From Nemertoderma westbladi (lineage: Eukaryota > Xenacoelomorpha > Nemertodermatida > Nemertodermatidae): 34,086 bases of DNA. A program made the translations under genes and the position numbers. A model generated the notes under the pieces. That model worked only from the letters and a program-made list of their open reading frames with translations. It searched no databases and was not told where the DNA came from. The DNA lies in NCBI GenBank assembly GCA_032718475.1, contig JAUCBJ010004172.1, positions 1-34,086 of the forward strand, given 5' to 3'. Positions 19,650 to 28,695 of this stretch are shown piece after piece. Numbering within the stretch: position 1 is the stretch's first letter; every line of letters starts with the position of its first letter.

Positions 19650-20404
19650 GTAGTGGTGGAAACCCCAACATGGCCGACTAACTGAATCTTAAGGTGTTGT
19701 GCCACTAGGCACAAAGGAGAGTAGCTCGCCACAGGGGACACAACACGTCGTTGAATAACGTCTGACCCATGCTGGCAGATGTGTATGGCATAATATCGAC
19801 CCCTTGAAATAGATGATGGGGAAGCCACAGCTCCACAGCTAGAGTTGCAGACCAGGGCTCCTCGCAGGCTGGACATGCGGCTTTATAGCTGCCATCGCAA
19901 AAGCCACAACCACATGTGTCTGTGAATGATACTGAGGTGCCATGTAGAGATGTGCCACCTCCACAGCAAATGGCGCCCTCATCCTTATAGATATCAGCCT
20001 GGCTGGTAGAGGGGCGTACCTCATCGCCTCATCGACCATCGTAGAATCCTCGAGAAACCACAGGAGAGTGAGTGATTCTAGAATGGGGACACCATATATG
20101 GAATTGTAATTATACTCGGGGGCTACCACATAGCAGTAACCCCTGACCGTTATCTTCCAATTGAAGTAAATGGCCATCCGCTCGGTAGACTTCTTTAGAC
20201 AAAATCTCTTCTTCTATGACAAACATGTAGTAGCGTTGTAAACGTTGTAGAACCGTATGTATACCATCCGGCTTTACTGTGTGGTCCTTTTATGTCCCAC
20301 TGTTGAAGTGTCATACGGGGTATGTCGGATGACGCTAACCCACATGGTGGTTGTTGGGGCCTTCTTAACATGAACCAGCTGCACCAAAAGCTATGACTCA
20401 TCAA
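19650..20404 (-). pseudogene. Unrecognised coding-like remnant, cysteine-rich
   Basis: Minus-strand frames are unusually open and have natural-looking composition. From 20177 one frame reads MAIYFNWKITVRGYCYVVAP, with YNYNSIYGVPILESLTLLWF downstream. From about 20020 another frame reads YKDEGAICCGGGTSLHG and then CGCGFCDGSYKAACPACEE (about 19918-19865). This suggests a frameshifted former gene or exons. I do not recognise the family. The C-x-C-x2-C...C-x2-C spacing could be metal-binding, but that is speculation. It may equally be part of an unknown transposon. Confidence 0.3.
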
Positions 20405-20940
20405 GGTTCATATTGCCTTCATTGACTGCAGCCAGTGACACATTGGCGAACCCATGGTTAATGCGATGGGAACACCAACCTTGTTCTGGGAGACGTCAAA
20501 GTGATGATGCTATATGATTTCACGATATAATCAAAGCGAAAAAAAAATGTTGCTAAGAGTGCTCAAATATTCTAAAACAATGAAAAAAGGGTTGTTCACA
20601 TATTACGTAACGCTCAGTAGGGTGTGGGATCTGACTGCGATGTTACTATTTCATTACAACATGAGGGGAGGGGTATTCGGCAATAAAAGGGAAATTTGGG
20701 GCAAGAAATACATTTTTTTAATTTATGAAAATTTCAGTTATTATGGTAACGAAACAATATATTCAACATGAGAGCCATTCTTTATATAATGACTAAATTA
20801 ATTCCCAAAATATTTGCCTAGTGTGATTTTATATTTAAAACCATGAAAAAAGAACTATTATTCGATAAAAAGGTAAGCAGAAAACACCGCTTTTTTTCCA
20901 CTCATTTTTTAATTTAGCAAAATTTAACTATTCTGTGATG
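20405..20940. other. No gene recognised
   Basis: Only short frames of low complexity (Lys/Asn/Tyr-rich). Nothing supportable. Confidence 0.4.
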
Positions 20941-20987
20941 AGCATATGCTCATCCGGTCAGAGACTTGCTGAGGACTTTCAAAGTTA
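20941..20987 (-). mobile_element. 47-bp inverted scrap of LINE B
   Basis: The complement of 20941-20987 matches LINE B 6112-6158 with three substitutions by eye (TAACTTTGAAAGT-CTCAGCAAGTCTCTGA...). It lies in the opposite orientation to the LINE B copy that starts 440 bases downstream. Confidence 0.85.
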
Positions 20988-21000
20988 CAATTTTGTATAT

Positions 21001-21273
21001 TTATATCCCAATATCTAAATCAATACCACGAACAGCCATATCCTCGCTGTGAAAATCAACCTCCGCAATGTCTTCAATATTTCCACCACTAGCAGTCGCA
21101 ACATTATCATCTAGTTCCATATCATGCACATTCACATCCACACTCTCATCAATACTACCACCAACATTCACATCAGTATAACACTTATCTTTACTAAATC
21201 CAAGATAGCTAGGAGAGTTATTAACTGGGGCAGAGATAGCAGTAGATGTAGTAGTTAGTAGTAATACAAACAA
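21001..21273 (-). CDS. Hypothetical acidic protein, unrecognised
   Basis: A 90-codon minus-strand frame, ATG at 21271-21273. The N-terminus is hydrophobic (FVLLLTTTSTAISAP), the remainder strongly acidic (VDVNVHDMELDDNVATASG, HSEDMAVRGIDLDIGI). It could be a fragment of a transposon protein or chance. No family is recognised and no regulatory signal is seen. It directly precedes, on the same strand, the inverted LINE B scrap. Confidence 0.2.
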   Translation of the reverse strand: MFVLLLTTTSTAISAPVNNSPSYLGFSKDKCYTDVNVGGSIDESVDVNVHDMELDDNVATASGGNIEDIAEVDFHSEDMAVRGIDLDIGI

Positions 21274-21372
21274 TGGGCAGGACCTATGTTAATGACTACA
21301 AGTGCAAACAAACACACAGAAAAAAACAACAAGAAAGAAAATTGCAGAAATAGAATAAGAGAAATAAAATCT

Positions 21373-21417
21373 AAGTTCAGTATCACTATAAATGTACCCT
21401 GTATGTCGGTCTGACTG
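21373..21417 (+). repeat. 45-bp repeat, left copy
   Basis: Starts AAGTTCAGTATCAC and ends GTCGGTCTGACTG. It recurs at 22461-22505 with one substitution. The right copy is part of the CTGT-linked repeat family, so the left copy is probably a scrap of the same family interrupted by the LINE B2 insertion. Confidence 0.9.
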
Positions 21418-21426
21418 GTCTGACAA

Positions 21427-22225
21427 CATACTTTCATTATATGGGATTCCTGATGAAATTATTGCAGCAATCAGATCAGTATACGATGGTTCAACAACAT
21501 TTGTGTCTACAGTTGACGGTGACACAGAACCATTTGAAGTGTTATGGGGCGTCCTTCAGGGAGACACACTTGCACCATTCTTGTTCATAATTGTGGTTGA
21601 CTATGTTCTATGCATGTCCTTAGATCATCATAATGATGATGGGGTGATGATAACTCCACCTACTGGCTCCAGAAGTCGAGGAAATCCTGCCAAGTACCTA
21701 ACTGATCTAGACTTTGCTGATGACTTAGGAGTACTCTCAGAATCAGAGGGAGCCCAACGGCTCCTCAGCTCATTAGAACATGCTGCTTCTAGTGTTGGTC
21801 TTTTAATTAACTCCAGAAATACAAAAAATTTTGACAGTTAACTTTGAAAGTGCTCAGCAAGTCTCTGATCGTATGAGCATAAGCTTAAAGGATGGTATGC
21901 TTGAGCATGTGGACGACTTCTGTTATCTGGGATCATGGATCCGGAAGTCAGGTGAGGAACGTCGAATACGTAAGGGAAAGGCATGGGCAGCCTTGAATAG
22001 GCTTTCCAGGATTTGGAAGTCACCGAGAATTAATCGGAAACATAAGGTCCGATTATTTAGAGCAGCAGTAGTTCCAGTACTCCTCTATGGGAGTCCATGC
22101 TGTGCTCTAACTGCTGAGGACACCAAATCTCAGGATGGCACATTCACAAGAATGATACGCCGGGTTCATTGTGTCAAGTACAATGTACACATCTCCAACC
22201 AGACACTATATAACATTGGAGGTGT
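21427..22225 (+). pseudogene. LINE B copy 2 reverse transcriptase fragment
   Basis: Two plus-strand frames carry it. The first, to about 21841, has SLYGIPDEII, GVLQGDTLAP and DFADDLG; codon Leu of SESLEGA is missing through a 3-base deletion (SESEGA). A frameshift in an A-run (about 21823-21835) moves the reading to the second frame, which has YLGSWIRKSG and LYGSPCCALT and ends in HISNQTLYNIGGV. After the deletion junction the frame reads non-homologous residues. Truncated and frameshifted, so non-functional. Confidence 0.9.
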
Positions 22226-22281
22226 CGGCACAGCATTCTTGAAAATGCAGCTGCAATGCAGCATGCCGATCCTAGTAGTAG
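21427..22281 (+). mobile_element. LINE B copy 2, 5'-truncated, with a 248-bp internal deletion
   Basis: Aligns with LINE B from 5695 to its TAG tail. I counted about two dozen substitutions over some 800 bases, so the two copies are close to 97% identical. It starts just after RT box A, so catalytic Asp 1 is missing. A clean deletion joins the equivalent of 6496 to 6745, removing the C-terminal LRFAGHC...LWQPHG region. It ends CCTAGTAGTAGA, the TAG-type tail seen in LINEs B and D. Confidence 0.93.
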
Positions 22282-22460
22282 ACTGGCTGTCTTGATTACT
22301 TGATATGTTTTATACGTATGAGGTCTCTGAAATTTATACGACGTTTATGTCTGTCTGTCTGTATGTCCATCTGTCCATTTGTCCGCCATCTGTCTGTTTC
22401 TCTGGTATGCTACAATTATCAATGAAACATAAAATTCATATCAGTAAAACTAGACAATCC

Positions 22461-22505
22461 AAGTTCAGTATCACGATAAATGTACCCTGTATGTCGGTCT
22501 GACTG
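22461..22505 (+). repeat. 45-bp repeat, right copy
   Basis: Partner of 21373-21417, one substitution apart. Confidence 0.9.
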
Positions 22506-22685
22506 ACTGACTGTCTGTCAGTTTCTCTACCCATTTTATATTTCATGATACAATTATCAATGAAATATAAAATTCTTACAAGTAAATCAAGACTATTCAA
22601 GGATAAATTGTATAAATTGCATAACGTTGCATATCACGCACATATAAGCAATAATGTGTTATACAACTATGGAAACATATAATTG

Positions 22686-22820
22686 CCAAAAGCCAGCATC
22701 ACCCTGCAGAGATGCTGCCTGATGCTTGCTGGGAACAGTTTCCACCAGCAGGATCAACCTGTACACAACCTTGCGCTGTGGTATCCGGCTGGTGAGAATA
22801 GAAGTGGTGGACAGAAAATT
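22686..22820 (+). mobile_element. LINE C-terminal scrap related to LINE B
   Basis: The frame reads SITLQRCCLMLAGNSF, DQPVHNLALWYPAGEN and GGQKINL, matching LINE B SLTLEQNRLRFAGHCF, DQPVHNLVLWQPHGVN and GGQPMTFL. The conserved HC of AGHC is lost (AGNS). Divergence from LINE B is much higher than between its two copies, so this is an older relative. It corresponds to the region missing from copy 2. Confidence 0.82.
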
Positions 22821-23164
22821 AATTTATATATGTCTGTCTGTGTGTCTGTCTGTCTGTTTGTCGGTCTGTCTGTCCATTTTAGTCAAGTACATTTATCTAA
22901 TAAATTGCAGTATAAGAACACACAATTGCTTCAAACAGACATTTTATGACATCTGTGGTGTCTGTAATTTATTGTATGTCTGTCTCTTTGTCAGTATGTC
23001 TGTCCGTCTGTTTGTCGGCCTGTCTGTTCATTATATAAGGTAAATGCTACACTCATCAACAAACATACAATTCATGTGAGTAAATCAATAATATATAATT
23101 ATTGAAATTATATTGTGTTTGTTTCCAAAATTATATAGAACTTTACAAGCATTACTGTAATTCT

Positions 23165-23230
23165 AATTGACAGGCAAGCAGACAGACAGTCGGACAGACA
23201 GACAAAGTTGAACAGACTGGCAGACCAGAG
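23165..23230 (-). repeat. CTGT-type repeat in inverse orientation
   Basis: CAGACAGACAGTCGGACAGACAGAC and neighbouring GACA words are the reverse complement of the CTGT tracts at 22.3-23.0 kb. A smaller GACA tract lies at 23400-23420. Confidence 0.75.
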
Positions 23231-23596
23231 CGTCATTCGTTGGTAAAAAAGCATTATCCACATAGTGTGAGTATGTTGTTGAATGAAACTAAGCCTGATA
23301 AAATATTTATGTATTGTATGTTCAAATATAATTAAATTGATTGCGAGATTATAACAGTATTATAATATATTTCGTACCGACCGTATTGTATGTTCATCCA
23401 AAATAAGAGACAACAGACAGACAGCCAGAACTCACGAACCGACAGTAACTAGTTGTTACCACTTCACCAAATTATAGAGGAAAAATAATAGTATATATGT
23501 ACCAAATTTCAAGACAATTGACCAAAACGGAGCCGAGATATTAAGGCCCTCTCCGGCCCTAAGCGGGGGTAAAAAACGCCCGGCCATAAAAGGGTT
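23231..23596. other. No gene; conserved-looking non-coding string
   Basis: TACCAAATTTCAAGACAATTGACC at 23500-23523 resembles the string TACCAAGTTTGGATAGATTTC near 29891, and both are close to GACA repeats. These look like parts of related non-autonomous elements. Confidence 0.4.
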
Positions 23597-23778
23597 AACA
23601 GTCAGCTGATATCTGGAGCTAATTTAACAAACCATTTGCAAGGTATTGTGTTACAATTTCGTCAACGTGCTATAGCATTTACAGCGGACATTGAAGCAAT
23701 GAATCATCAAGTTTGGTGCTACCGAATGATCGTGACAGCCTTAGATTTTTTGGTCTAATTGATGGTAGATTTAAAATT
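23597..23778 (+). mobile_element. BEL/Pao reverse transcriptase scrap (plus strand)
   Basis: The frame from 23597 reads SQLISGANLTNHLQGIVLQF, then FTADIEAMNHQV, the BEL/Pao RT segment that contains catalytic Asp 1 (ADIEAMFHQV in typical members). A one-base frameshift after about 23715 moves to the next frame, which reads LPNDRDSLRFFGLIDG, the expected continuation (D-x-DSLRFLW). It is clearly a different subfamily from the minus-strand BEL/Pao at 14.3-16.7 kb (FTCDVEGMFMFNQV there). Confidence 0.8.
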
Positions 23779-24505
23779 TTTAAATGGTGATTTTTTAATA
23801 AATAATGTGTATTTTAAACAAGACTTTGTAATAAATTGGAAGGATTTTCCAAAATTTGTATTTCACAAATTAAATTATAATAATTTTTGACAACATAAAT
23901 TATTTATATTTATGTTTTATAGCGCTCGGTTTGTTTTTGTAATGATACTAAATAGTTTATTGTTTTGGTTAGATTAGTAACTTTGGATTTTAGAGAAAGT
24001 TGCTATTATTTAAATGGGTGTAAATCGCAAAGTCAAATATAACAAATCCTGACAAGAAATACTGGCATACTTGATATGCTAATTACTTATAATACATACT
24101 TATAATAAATACTGTTACGGACTGAAAAATATTGGTTTTGTAATTTAACTGTGTGGTTTGTTTACTTATACGGTGATCTCAGAAATAAGGCAAAATATCG
24201 TTTATTAAAATAATTAATTAAAAATATTCTAAGCAAATTGAATTATTTTCTTTATAGATTTGTCGAAACGGGGAAATTAGTTGCCTTAGTTCTCCATATG
24301 GTTGCGGAGGTTGGCTCCATTCTGGCATTTATGCACGATGTCAGCATTGGGGGGTTTATAGCGATAATAAACCTGAGATACGGAGGTAGAATTCGTTCCC
24401 TGTGGTATCTACTAAGGATGTCGTCATACCGATGACAGAGGTGGAAGAGGAATGGAGGGAATTCCCTCTCCCACCCTCATTCGTGAATTGCGGTACGGAT
24501 TCCTT
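23779..24505. other. No gene recognised
   Basis: AT-rich up to about 24240, then mixed composition. A frame near 24390-24500 reads STKDVVIPMTEVEEEWREFP and may be a remnant coding piece, unassigned. Confidence 0.35.
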
Positions 24506-25728
24506 TGCTGTGTGATCTTCAATCGCAGTAACAAACATCGGATACGAGGATCCTGTGTGCCCCGGCCTGCTGTGTGACTCTACAAACATCGGATACGAGG
24601 ATCCTGTGTGCCCCGGCCTGCTGTGTGACTCTACAAACATCGGATATGAGGATCCTGTGTGCCCTGGCCCGCTGTGTGACTCTACAAACATCGGATACGA
24701 GGATCCTGTGTGCCCCAGCCCGCTGTGTGACTTGACAAACATCGGATACAAGGATCCTGTGTGCCCCGGCCTGCTGTGTGACTCTACAAACATCGGATAC
24801 GAGGATCCTGTGTGCCCTGGCCCACTGTGTGACTCTACAAACATCGGATACGAGGATCCTGTGTGCCCCAGCCCGCTGTGTGACTTGACAAACATCGGAT
24901 ACAAGGATCCTGTGTGCCCTAGCCTGCTGTGTGACTCTACAAACATCGGATACGAGGATCCTGTGTGCCCCGGCCTGCTGTGTGACTCTACAAACATCGG
25001 ATATGAAGATCCTGTGTCCCTGGCCCGCTGTGTGACTCTACAAACATCGGATACGAGGATCCTGTGTGCCCCAGCCCGCTGTGTGACTTGACAAACATCG
25101 GATACAAGGATCCTGTGTGCCCCGGCCTGCTGTGTGACTCTACAAACATCGGATACGAGGATCCTGTGTGCCCTGGCCCACTGTGTGACCCTACAAACAT
25201 CGGATACGAGGATCCTGTGTGCCCCAGCCCGCTGTGTGACTTGACAAACATCGGATACAAGGATCCTGTGTGCCCTAGCCTGCTGTGTGACTCTACAAAC
25301 ATCGGATACGAGGATCCTGTGTGCCCTGGCCCACTGTGTGACTCTACAAACATCGGATATGAGGATCCTGTGTGCCCTGGCCCGCTGTGTGACTCTACAA
25401 ACATCGGATACGAGGATCCTGTGTGCCCTGGCCCACTGTGTGACTATACAAACATCGGATACGAGGATCCTGTGTGCCCCGGCCTGCTGTGTGACTCTAC
25501 AAACATCGGATACGAGGATCCTGTGTGCCCTGGCCCGCTGTGTGACTCTACAAACATTGGATAGGAGGAACCTGTGTGCCCTGGCCCACTGTGTGACACT
25601 ACAAACATCAGATACGAGGATCCTGTGTGCCCTGGCCCGCTGTGTGACTCTACAAACATCGGATACGAGGATACTGTGTGCCCCAGCCCGCTGTGTGACT
25701 CTACAAACATCGGATACGAGGATCCTGT
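24506..25728. repeat. 51-bp minisatellite, about 24 units, with 357-bp higher-order repeat
   Basis: The unit contains ACAAACATCGGATACGAGGA, a BamHI site GGATCC, CTGTGTGCCC and CTGCTGTGTGACTCT. The plus frame reads a 17-residue repeat, CPGLLCDSTNIGYEDPV, with variants GP, SP and SL at positions 3-4 and a linked L/K form (CDLTNIGYKDPV). Units 4-10 (24711-25066) and 11-17 (25067-25423) carry the same order of variants in the first six positions at least, apart from one unit, so a seven-unit higher-order repeat is visible. A one-base deletion lies at about 25017. Two plus and two minus frames are free of stops in the consensus unit. No ATG opens the plus frame, so coding is doubtful. Confidence 0.95.
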
Positions 25729-25769
25729 TAATTAATTAATTAGTAATTAGAGATTAAAGATTTCTAATT

Positions 25770-26056
25770 GATTTTTCTCGAAAAGTATTTGGTTTTTCCC
25801 CTAGCAACGGTGTTTTTTTTTGTTCATCTCGGTAAGATCTAAAAAAAGTTCAGTCATCGCTATGGCCCTCCTATTACTGTTAATTAGTACTAATTAGCAG
25901 AAAACTAATTAGCGTCGTACCTCGAAAACACTAAGAGCTATGAAAAAACGTAACATCACAAAGTTGTTCGGAATTTTATTCTACACAAAAAAGTCTCTGG
26001 CGCCGATGCCGTATCTCCTACCGTTAATTAGTAATTAACTAATTACTTAATTACCT
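25770..26056. repeat. Degenerate tandem repeat, about 147-bp monomer, two units
   Basis: Unit 1 (about 25770-25912) and unit 2 (about 25917-26056) share CTCGAAAA, AAAAAAGT, CTCCT(A)...CGTTAATTAGTA and flanking AATTAGTAATTA words. They are diverged but in the same order. Confidence 0.65.
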
Positions 26057-26063
26057 AATTGGC

Positions 26064-26080
26064 GGGGGGCTTTGCCCCCC
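26064..26080. other. GC hairpin, 7-bp stem
   Basis: GGGGGGC-TTT-GCCCCCC, perfect stem with a 3-base loop, isolated in AT-rich DNA directly after the AATTAGT array. It may mark an element end. Confidence 0.85.
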
Positions 26081-26943
26081 CCTGCACCCCAAATCCTTAT
26101 TCACAAGGTGTATCAAAGCGGTTTACTATTTTACAAATGATAATTACTCTAAAATCTTTTGAATCGAACTAATTAACTATTTTACTAATTAGTAAAGTTT
26201 CCCAAATTAATTAATAAATTATCCAATCCGGCTGCAATTACTAATTGATTAACTTAATTTAAAAAAAAATAATTTCACTTAATTGCTGATTCATCAGCCT
26301 GGTTTTGATGAACTTGATGAAATCATAAAGTCAGTAGTTGCTGTATGCCATTACTGACTAAAACTATATACCAAACACCTCTTGCCGGTAGCTACCTCCA
26401 CAGTCTGTAGTGAGCACCGGTGCAGGTATGGTAGGCCTACATGTAAGGCAATATAGTGGAGGTTCTTTTGGCAGATAGGCCTAGTCAAAACGTTACATCA
26501 GATGCCGTATTTTAGTCAAAACGTACCCTATCTTCATATAGTTGAGTATTGTGAATACAGGAATATCCAAGTACTCCTGTAGAATACCCATCTGCCCATG
26601 TACAGTAACTGACTGACAGTTACCCTTAGTTTGTAGGCTATAGATGATTGACATTTCTAGCAATGTTCTTAACATAGGCATTTTACTGGAAGTTATTGAT
26701 ACCATAGTTTACCCCAAAAAAACTAAAATTACCCAAATTGCACCAAATCCAAATAAATCTTATAACAGCAACACGGGCTATCTGACGGTATGGATTAGAT
26801 CAATGTAGCGGATAGTGACCATTGAAGGGCTTCTTATGCATGCTAAGAAAAATATGATCAGACCCAAATCACACAGTCAGACCTGATCTTTTGCTGATCA
26901 AATACCGGTAGGTGACTTTGCTGAACATTTTACGGTACAATTT
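26081..26943. other. No gene recognised
   Basis: AT-rich, with many TTAATTA words up to about 26290, then mixed sequence. Nothing supportable. Confidence 0.4.
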
Positions 26944-27482
26944 GATGCGAAAATGTTTTGGCCAGTACTCTGAACCTTCCATTGGGGTCCCAGGTCACGC
27001 GCGTACCGTGGTCACTCTATCTGGCACCTGATTGGCTCAAATATTCAAACGCTGAAAACTTACCTAGGCCTTGACAATTAGTGATAAGATTTTATGCGAA
27101 TATGTTTTGGATGGTGTACTGAATCTCGCGTTGAGGTCCCAAGTCACCCCCATACCGTGGTCATCAGATACGGCGCCTGATTGCCTAATTCTTTGAACGA
27201 CGATAACTCGAGTTTGCTTCACTTTGGGATGAAGTTTGAAGGCTAGGAATATTCTCTGGAGTATGCCCTAACTCACTAACGATGTTTTATAGCTGTTGGA
27301 TTGTCGGGTTTTGCTACGTGGTCTATGATTGGTTAATTTTTTGAAAGGCTATATCTCAAGAAGTATTCACTTTGGAATGAAGAAGTTTATTTTTAAATGT
27401 TCTCTAGAGTGTTTCCGATCCTACTAAAGACATCCAATTGATGTATGACTACCGGTTTCACGCTTTTGATTGTTTGAATATG
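26944..27482. repeat. Degenerate tandem repeat, about 150-bp monomer, about four units
   Basis: GATGCGAAAATGTTTTGG (26944) and TATGCGAATATGTTTTGG (27093) open units 1 and 2, both followed by GGGGTCCCAGGTCAC/GAGGTCCCAAGTCAC and ACCGTGGTCA...GGC.CCTGATTG. CACTTTGGGATGAAG (27220) and CACTTTGGAATGAAG (27369), each followed by TTCTCT(G/A)GAGT, mark later units. The spacing of about 148-150 bases is consistent. Confidence 0.8.
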
Positions 27483-27604
27483 CATGAAAATTTTGCATAT
27501 AATATATCAAGAAGATATTTCTGTATTTGCTGGTATTGTATTTTGGGTGTTTTCTTTTGTTATTAATTTTGGTATTAATTATTTTTTATTAATCCAGGGA
27601 ATAT

Positions 27605-27699
27605 CCTTATTAACTCTGGGTTCTCACTCGTTAATTCAGGGACCACCCTCGATAGCTCTGGGTCCACCCTCGTTAATTCAGAACCACCTTTGTTAATTC
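27605..27699. repeat. 21-bp repeat, about 4.5 units
   Basis: CTCGTTAATTCAGGGACCACC (27627-27647), CTCGATAGCTCTGGGTCCACC (27648-27668) and CTCGTTAATTCAGAACCACC (27669-27688) follow each other, with a weaker unit before and a partial one after. Confidence 0.85.
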
Positions 27700-27881
27700 A
27701 AAAAATTCGAATAATTTTTTTTTATTATAAGGTTTTCTAAGGTGCTGAATTAATTGATTGAAAATGGTTTTAAATGGCCTGCTTTTATTGTAATTCCATT
27801 TCGTGTGATGCGTTCCGTGCCACAAATTTTTGAAGTATAAATAATAATTTAATAATAATAATAAATTGGGGGGGTCTATAG

Positions 27882-27913
27882 GCGCCTGTCGATTTATACG
27901 AATCGACAGGCGC
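27882..27913. other. Perfect 13-bp hairpin
   Basis: GCGCCTGTCGATT at 27882-27894, a 6-base loop TATACG, then its exact reverse complement at 27901-27913. It sits in AT-rich DNA after a G run. Confidence 0.95.
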
Positions 27914-28086
27914 AACAAGAGTATTTGGAACATTACCATTACGCCCATGTATAGTTATATATGTTAGCCTACAAGTATAAACAAAACTGACCTTAACAAA
28001 ATCAAGGTAGGCTTTTATTATTTACCATCAGCAAAATGTGCTAATAATGACTCTAGTAATACCGAAATATTCTAGAACAATACCAC

Positions 28087-28389
28087 ATGGCCTACACAGT
28101 CGGCCATGCACTCGCATGGCGCAAATGCCCCATTTGCGCTCTCCACCTGGATGCCTTGTTAGCCGTCTCTACTAAGTTATGCCATAACGTTTCTGTGAGA
28201 CAGAAGAAGGGACCTAGGAAGATTTGGAGACCAAGTATCAAGGATTGTACGAGCTCCTTTATTATGGTCATTAATGACGACATTGAACTGGACACTAAAG
28301 TGTTAGAAATGTGCAATATTAACCTGGAGAAGGGTTTACAAATTAATCCCTTTGTGGCTACTCTGATAAACTCCGATAGGCCAACATAG
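28087..28389 (+). CDS. Hypothetical 100-codon frame with a WRPSI motif
   Basis: ATG at 28087, stop TAG at 28387-28389. The second half reads KGPRKIWRPSIKDCTSSFIM and NPFVATLI. The W(R/K)PSI-x-D-x4-FI string resembles a motif I associate with uncharacterised multicopy invertebrate proteins of probable transposon origin; this is memory-based and weak. The first part (CPICALHLD) has no clear domain. The opposite strand is also open over most of the length, so coding status is uncertain. Confidence 0.3.
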   Translation: MAYTVGHALAWRKCPICALHLDALLAVSTKLCHNVSVRQKKGPRKIWRPSIKDCTSSFIMVINDDIELDTKVLEMCNINLEKGLQINPFVATLINSDRPT

Positions 28390-28695
28390 TTGCTCTCACA
28401 AATATCAATGATGGAGCAGAAAGAGGGGTGAAGCAAGGTACACGTTCGTGGGGCCTTCGCGCAGCACGAGGTCCAGTTATTAGATAGAAATTAAAATTGA
28501 GCGACTGTATCACAAAATCAGGTTTTGAGAAATTTACCCACACCACCAATCAATCAAAGAAAGGGGGACAGTACGTGTTCACCCCTTTTAATATCCCCCC
28601 CCCCCCCCCCCCCACCCTTCCCAACCACCAATACATAACCGCGACATCTACCACCCACGGAAGGGTAGCACGAACTTATTTCCAATCGCACGTTG
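28390..28695. other. Non-coding, with 19-C tract
   Basis: No gene. A run of 19 C lies at 28595-28613, followed by further C-rich sequence. Confidence 0.6.

Larger units (their letters stand above)
22340..23110 (+). repeat. CTGT-rich repeat family, about four plus-strand units
   Basis: Each unit has a (CTGT)n-type tract followed by a similar AT-rich segment such as ACAATTATCAATGAAACATA and a TCAGTAAAACTAGAC-like stretch. Units start near 22345, 22497, 22832 and 22977. The tracts read as Leu-Ser-Val-Cys repeats in open frames, which is a consequence of the simple repeat and not a gene. Confidence 0.8.

Noticed and set aside
22305-23043. Open frames rich in Leu-Ser-Val-Cys that look like secreted cysteine-rich peptides
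   Set aside because: They are translations of the CTGT simple repeat in open phase; no signal-peptide gene structure.
24356-25710. Long minus-strand open frames (213, 138 and 88 codons) with a repeating ESHSGPGHTGSSYPMFV
   Set aside because: They are the antisense reading of the 51-bp minisatellite, open because 51 is a multiple of three.
24506-25728. CRISPR-like array
   Set aside because: Units are contiguous 51-base repeats with no unique spacers and lie in a eukaryotic retroelement landscape.
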